From RUG11247 sp050945995 (GTDB taxonomy: Bacteria; Bacillota; Clostridia; Christensenellales; Aristaeellaceae): 5,965 nucleotides of DNA. The notes under the pieces are model-generated. The model searched no databases, had not been told where the DNA came from, and saw nothing but the letters and a program-made list of their open reading frames with translations. The translations under genes were made by a program, and so were the position numbers. Of this stretch, positions 4,092 through 5,965 are shown piece by piece (the stretch's first letter is position 1; every line of letters begins with the position of its first letter). Where the stretch lies: NCBI GenBank assembly GCA_050945995.1, contig JBMNUA010000160.1, positions 1-5,965 on the forward strand. Reading direction: 5' to 3'.

Positions 4092-5965
4092 CTGCCGCTG
4101 CGCGCGCATGTTGCAGATGTCCACAAGCTCGGTATTATTTGTGTTGTACTGCCCCGCGATCACATCCGCCATGGCGTTTGCCGTGCCCATGGAGGTAAAA
4201 CAGGCGATGGCGTGGTTGAGCGCGCGCCGGTTGAGCGCCGCGAAATGTTCCTGCGTGGAATCATACAGCGCGCCGGTGTACACGATGAAGGTGATCTTGC
4301 CGGATTCGATCAGCGCTTCCGCGTCGCCCGACGAACCGATGTCCCCGATCGTCGTCACGTCGATCCCCAGCCGCGCGATGGTGCGCGCCGTGCCGGAGGT
4401 CGCGTACATGCGGATGCGCCGATCGTGCAGCTTTTTAGCTAGGTGCACCAGCTCGTGGTGTTCGTGCTCGTCCACCGACAAGATCACGCCCGGCACATGC
4501 CCCGGCTCGCTCGATGGCACGCGGATGCCCGCTGCGCGCAGCCCCTTGAACAGCGCCTCCGGCAGCGTCCTGCCGACGCCCAGCACCTCGCCCGTCGATT
4601 TCATCTCCGGTCCGAGCATGGCGTTCGCGCCCGTCAGCTTCTCGAAGGAGAACACCGGCACTTTCACCGCGTAGTACGGCGGCGCTTTGTACAGCCCTGT
4701 GCCGTAGCCCATGCCGCGCAGCTTCTCGCCCAGCATTACCCGCGCGGCAATCTCCACCATCGGCACGCCCGTCACCTTGCTGATGTACGGGATGGTGCGC
4801 GACGCGCGCGGGTTCACCTCGATCACATACAACTCGTTTCGCCAAATCAGGTACTGGATGTTCACGAGCCCCTTCGTGCCCAGCGCGAGCGCGAGCTTTT
4901 TGGAGGTTGCGATCACGGTGTTGAGCATCGCGTCGTCCAAGCTGTAGGGCGGGTACACCGCGATGGAGTCCCCGCTGTGCACGCCCGCAGATTCGATGTG
5001 CTCCATCACGCCCGGGATCAACACCTCCTCGCCGTCGGAGATGCAGTCCACCTCGAGCTCCGGTCCCTGCATGTACTTGTCGATGAGAACGGGGCTATCG
5101 ATCCCCGCCGCGAGGATGCGCGCCATGTACGCGCGCACGTCCGCCTCGCTGTGGGCGATGCGCATGTTCTGTCCGCCGATCACATACGAGGGGCGCAGCA
5201 GCACGGGATAGCCGAGCGCATCCGCCGCCGATATCGCGTCCGCAAGCGTGGACACGCCGCGCCCCGCCGGGCGGCGGATGCCCATCGACCCGAGCAGCAC
5301 GTCAAAGCGCGCGCGATCCTCCGCCAGATCGATCCCCTCGGCGGATGTCCCGAGGATCGGGATGCCGCGCGCGTCGAGCAGTCCCGTCAATTTGATCGCC
5401 GTCTGCCCGCCAAACGCCACGACCACGCCCTCCGGCTGTTCGGCTTCGATGATGCGAAGCACATCCTCGCCTGTCAGCGGCTCGAAGTACAGCCGGTCGG
5501 CGGTGTCGTAGTCGGTCGAAACAGTCTCGGGGTTGTTGTTTACGATGATGACCTCGTAGCCCATCTCGCGCAGCGTCCGCACGCAATGCACGGAGGAGTA
5601 GTCGAACTCGATGCCCTGCCCGATGCGGATCGGTCCTGAGCCGAGCACCATGATCTTGCGCTTGCCCGAATTAGGGAACGCGCGCGCCTCGCATGCGCCG
5701 CCGAACACCTGATAGAAGTACGGCTTTACCGCGCGATGTTCGCCCGCGCAGGTATCGACCATGCGGTATGATGAGGTGATCTTTGGCAGCTCCCGTGCGC
5801 CCGAGATGCGCGCAATCGCCGCATCCGTATACCCCAGCTGCTTCGCCTCGCGGTAGCGCTCAACGTCCAAGCCGCGCGCAAGCGCACCCTCGAACGCGGC
5901 GAGATGCGCAAGTTTTCGCAAAAACCAGCGGTCGATTTTCGTGATTTCGTGGAGCGCGTCCACCG
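3252..5965 (-). CDS. Carbamoyl-phosphate synthase large subunit fused to diaminopimelate-epimerase domain (5' end beyond the window)
   Basis: One uninterrupted frame of about 904 codons enters from the right edge; the GTG at 5963 lies within the CarB oligomerisation domain and is not a start. Residues are numbered from that GTG. Residues 1-100 are the end of the oligomerisation domain (KIDRWFL). Residues 101-410 are the second (carbamoyl-phosphate) ATP-grasp half, with GQGIEFDYSSVH, NNNPETVSTDYDTADRLYFE, RPSYVIGG (R257), MEHIESAGVHSGDS, Q370 and EVNPRASRTIPY (E382, N384). Residues 411-500 are the rest of the synthase core, and about 505-605 the MGS-like allosteric domain. From about 625 to 903 a complete DapF domain follows with no stop between. 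CarB makes carbamoyl phosphate from glutamine-derived ammonia, bicarbonate and 2 ATP for pyrimidine and arginine synthesis. CarA and the first ATP-grasp half should lie to the right. The stop codon overlaps that of the CPBP gene. Confidence 0.93.
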   Translation of the reverse strand, partial: VDALHEITKIDRWFLRKLAHLAAFEGALARGLDVERYREAKQLGYTDAAIARISGARELPKITSSYRMVDTCAGEHRAVKPYFYQVFGGACEARAFPNSGKRKIMVLGSGPIRIGQGIEFDYSSVHCVRTLREMGYEVIIVNNNPETVSTDYDTADRLYFEPLTGEDVLRIIEAEQPEGVVVAFGGQTAIKLTGLLDARGIPILGTSAEGIDLAEDRARFDVLLGSMGIRRPAGRGVSTLADAISAADALGYPVLLRPSYVIGGQNMRIAHSEADVRAYMARILAAGIDSPVLIDKYMQGPELEVDCISDGEEVLIPGVMEHIESAGVHSGDSIAVYPPYSLDDAMLNTVIATSKKLALALGTKGLVNIQYLIWRNELYVIEVNPRASRTIPYISKVTGVPMVEIAARVMLGEKLRGMGYGTGLYKAPPYYAVKVPVFSFEKLTGANAMLGPEMKSTGEVLGVGRTLPEALFKGLRAAGIRVPSSEPGHVPGVILSVDEHEHHELVHLAKKLHDRRIRMYATSGTARTIARLGIDVTTIGDIGSSGDAEALIESGKITFIVYTGALYDSTQEHFAALNRRALNHAIACFTSMGTANAMADVIAGQYNTNNTELVDICNMRAQRQVINYVKMQDLGNDYILLENFDGAISCPESLALQLCDRHRGVGADGIALIEKSKIADARMRMFNRDGSEGRMAANCLRYVGKYLYDNAIARKEILDIETASGVRRLRLVAINGETGAVNVGIGKAQLLAAKVPVICERERVIDMPVEIGGAQYRITCLSLGNPHCVVFVDNVDALDLADIGPRFEKHLMFPERVNTEFVHVVDESVLTMRVWERGSGETSACGSGACAAVVAAVELGHCKPDSTVTVKLAGGDLKVRYTHDEFVILTGGATLVCEGRVWI

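Noticed and set aside
4443..5639. Plus-strand open frame of about 398 codons opposite CarB
   Set aside because: It is antisense to conserved CarB motifs, rich in His/Arg, with no recognisable domain and no convincing ribosome binding site.
5961..5963. GTG at the right edge as the start of the CarB-DapF gene
   Set aside because: It falls in the middle of the CarB oligomerisation domain, just before the conserved KIDRWFL segment; the gene continues beyond the window.

Overview
The window looks like chromosomal DNA from a GC-rich bacterium, most likely a low-profile Bacillota/Clostridia lineage. This is inferred from four things: a pyrimidine-nucleoside phosphorylase whose residue numbering matches the Bacillus-type enzyme, a YutF/NagD-like HAD-IIA phosphatase of a kind common in Gram-positives, purine-rich Shine-Dalgarno sites, and clean sigma-A-type promoters. 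There are no rRNA or tRNA genes, CRISPR arrays, insertion sequences or other signs of mobile DNA. Coding density is very high and codon use looks uniform.

Layout. (1) 1-883, minus strand: a HAD-IIA phosphatase gene (95-883) is followed almost at once by the first ~30 codons of a glycosyltransferase of the MGDG-synthase type (1-89), cut by the window edge. (2) 884-1043: the only real intergenic space. It is AT-richer and carries two back-to-back promoters with perfect TATAAT boxes, plus two small dyads in the leader of the rightward gene. (3) 1044-3255, plus strand: pyrimidine-nucleoside phosphorylase, overlapping by 14 bp a multi-pass membrane protein of the CPBP (CAAX protease/bacteriocin-processing) family. 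(4) 3252-5965, minus strand: one uninterrupted frame encoding the C-terminal two thirds of carbamoyl-phosphate synthase large subunit (CarB) followed without a stop by a full-length diaminopimelate-epimerase (DapF) domain. Its stop codon overlaps the stop codon of the CPBP gene.

How the genes relate. CarB makes carbamoyl phosphate for pyrimidines and arginine. The nucleoside phosphorylase releases pyrimidine bases from nucleosides, and NagD-type HAD enzymes can dephosphorylate UMP, so three neighbours could touch pyrimidine metabolism. DapF belongs to the lysine/peptidoglycan pathway and the glycosyltransferase to envelope glycolipids. The metabolic link is inference; only the gene order is seen.

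The most notable points are the in-frame CarB-DapF fusion and the state of its DapF half. The second catalytic cysteine and the substrate-binding residues are present, but the first catalytic cysteine is replaced by alanine, so epimerase activity is doubtful. The CPBP protein likewise keeps its EExxxR motif but seems to lack the metal-binding histidines, and the CarB allosteric (MGS-like) domain is divergent.
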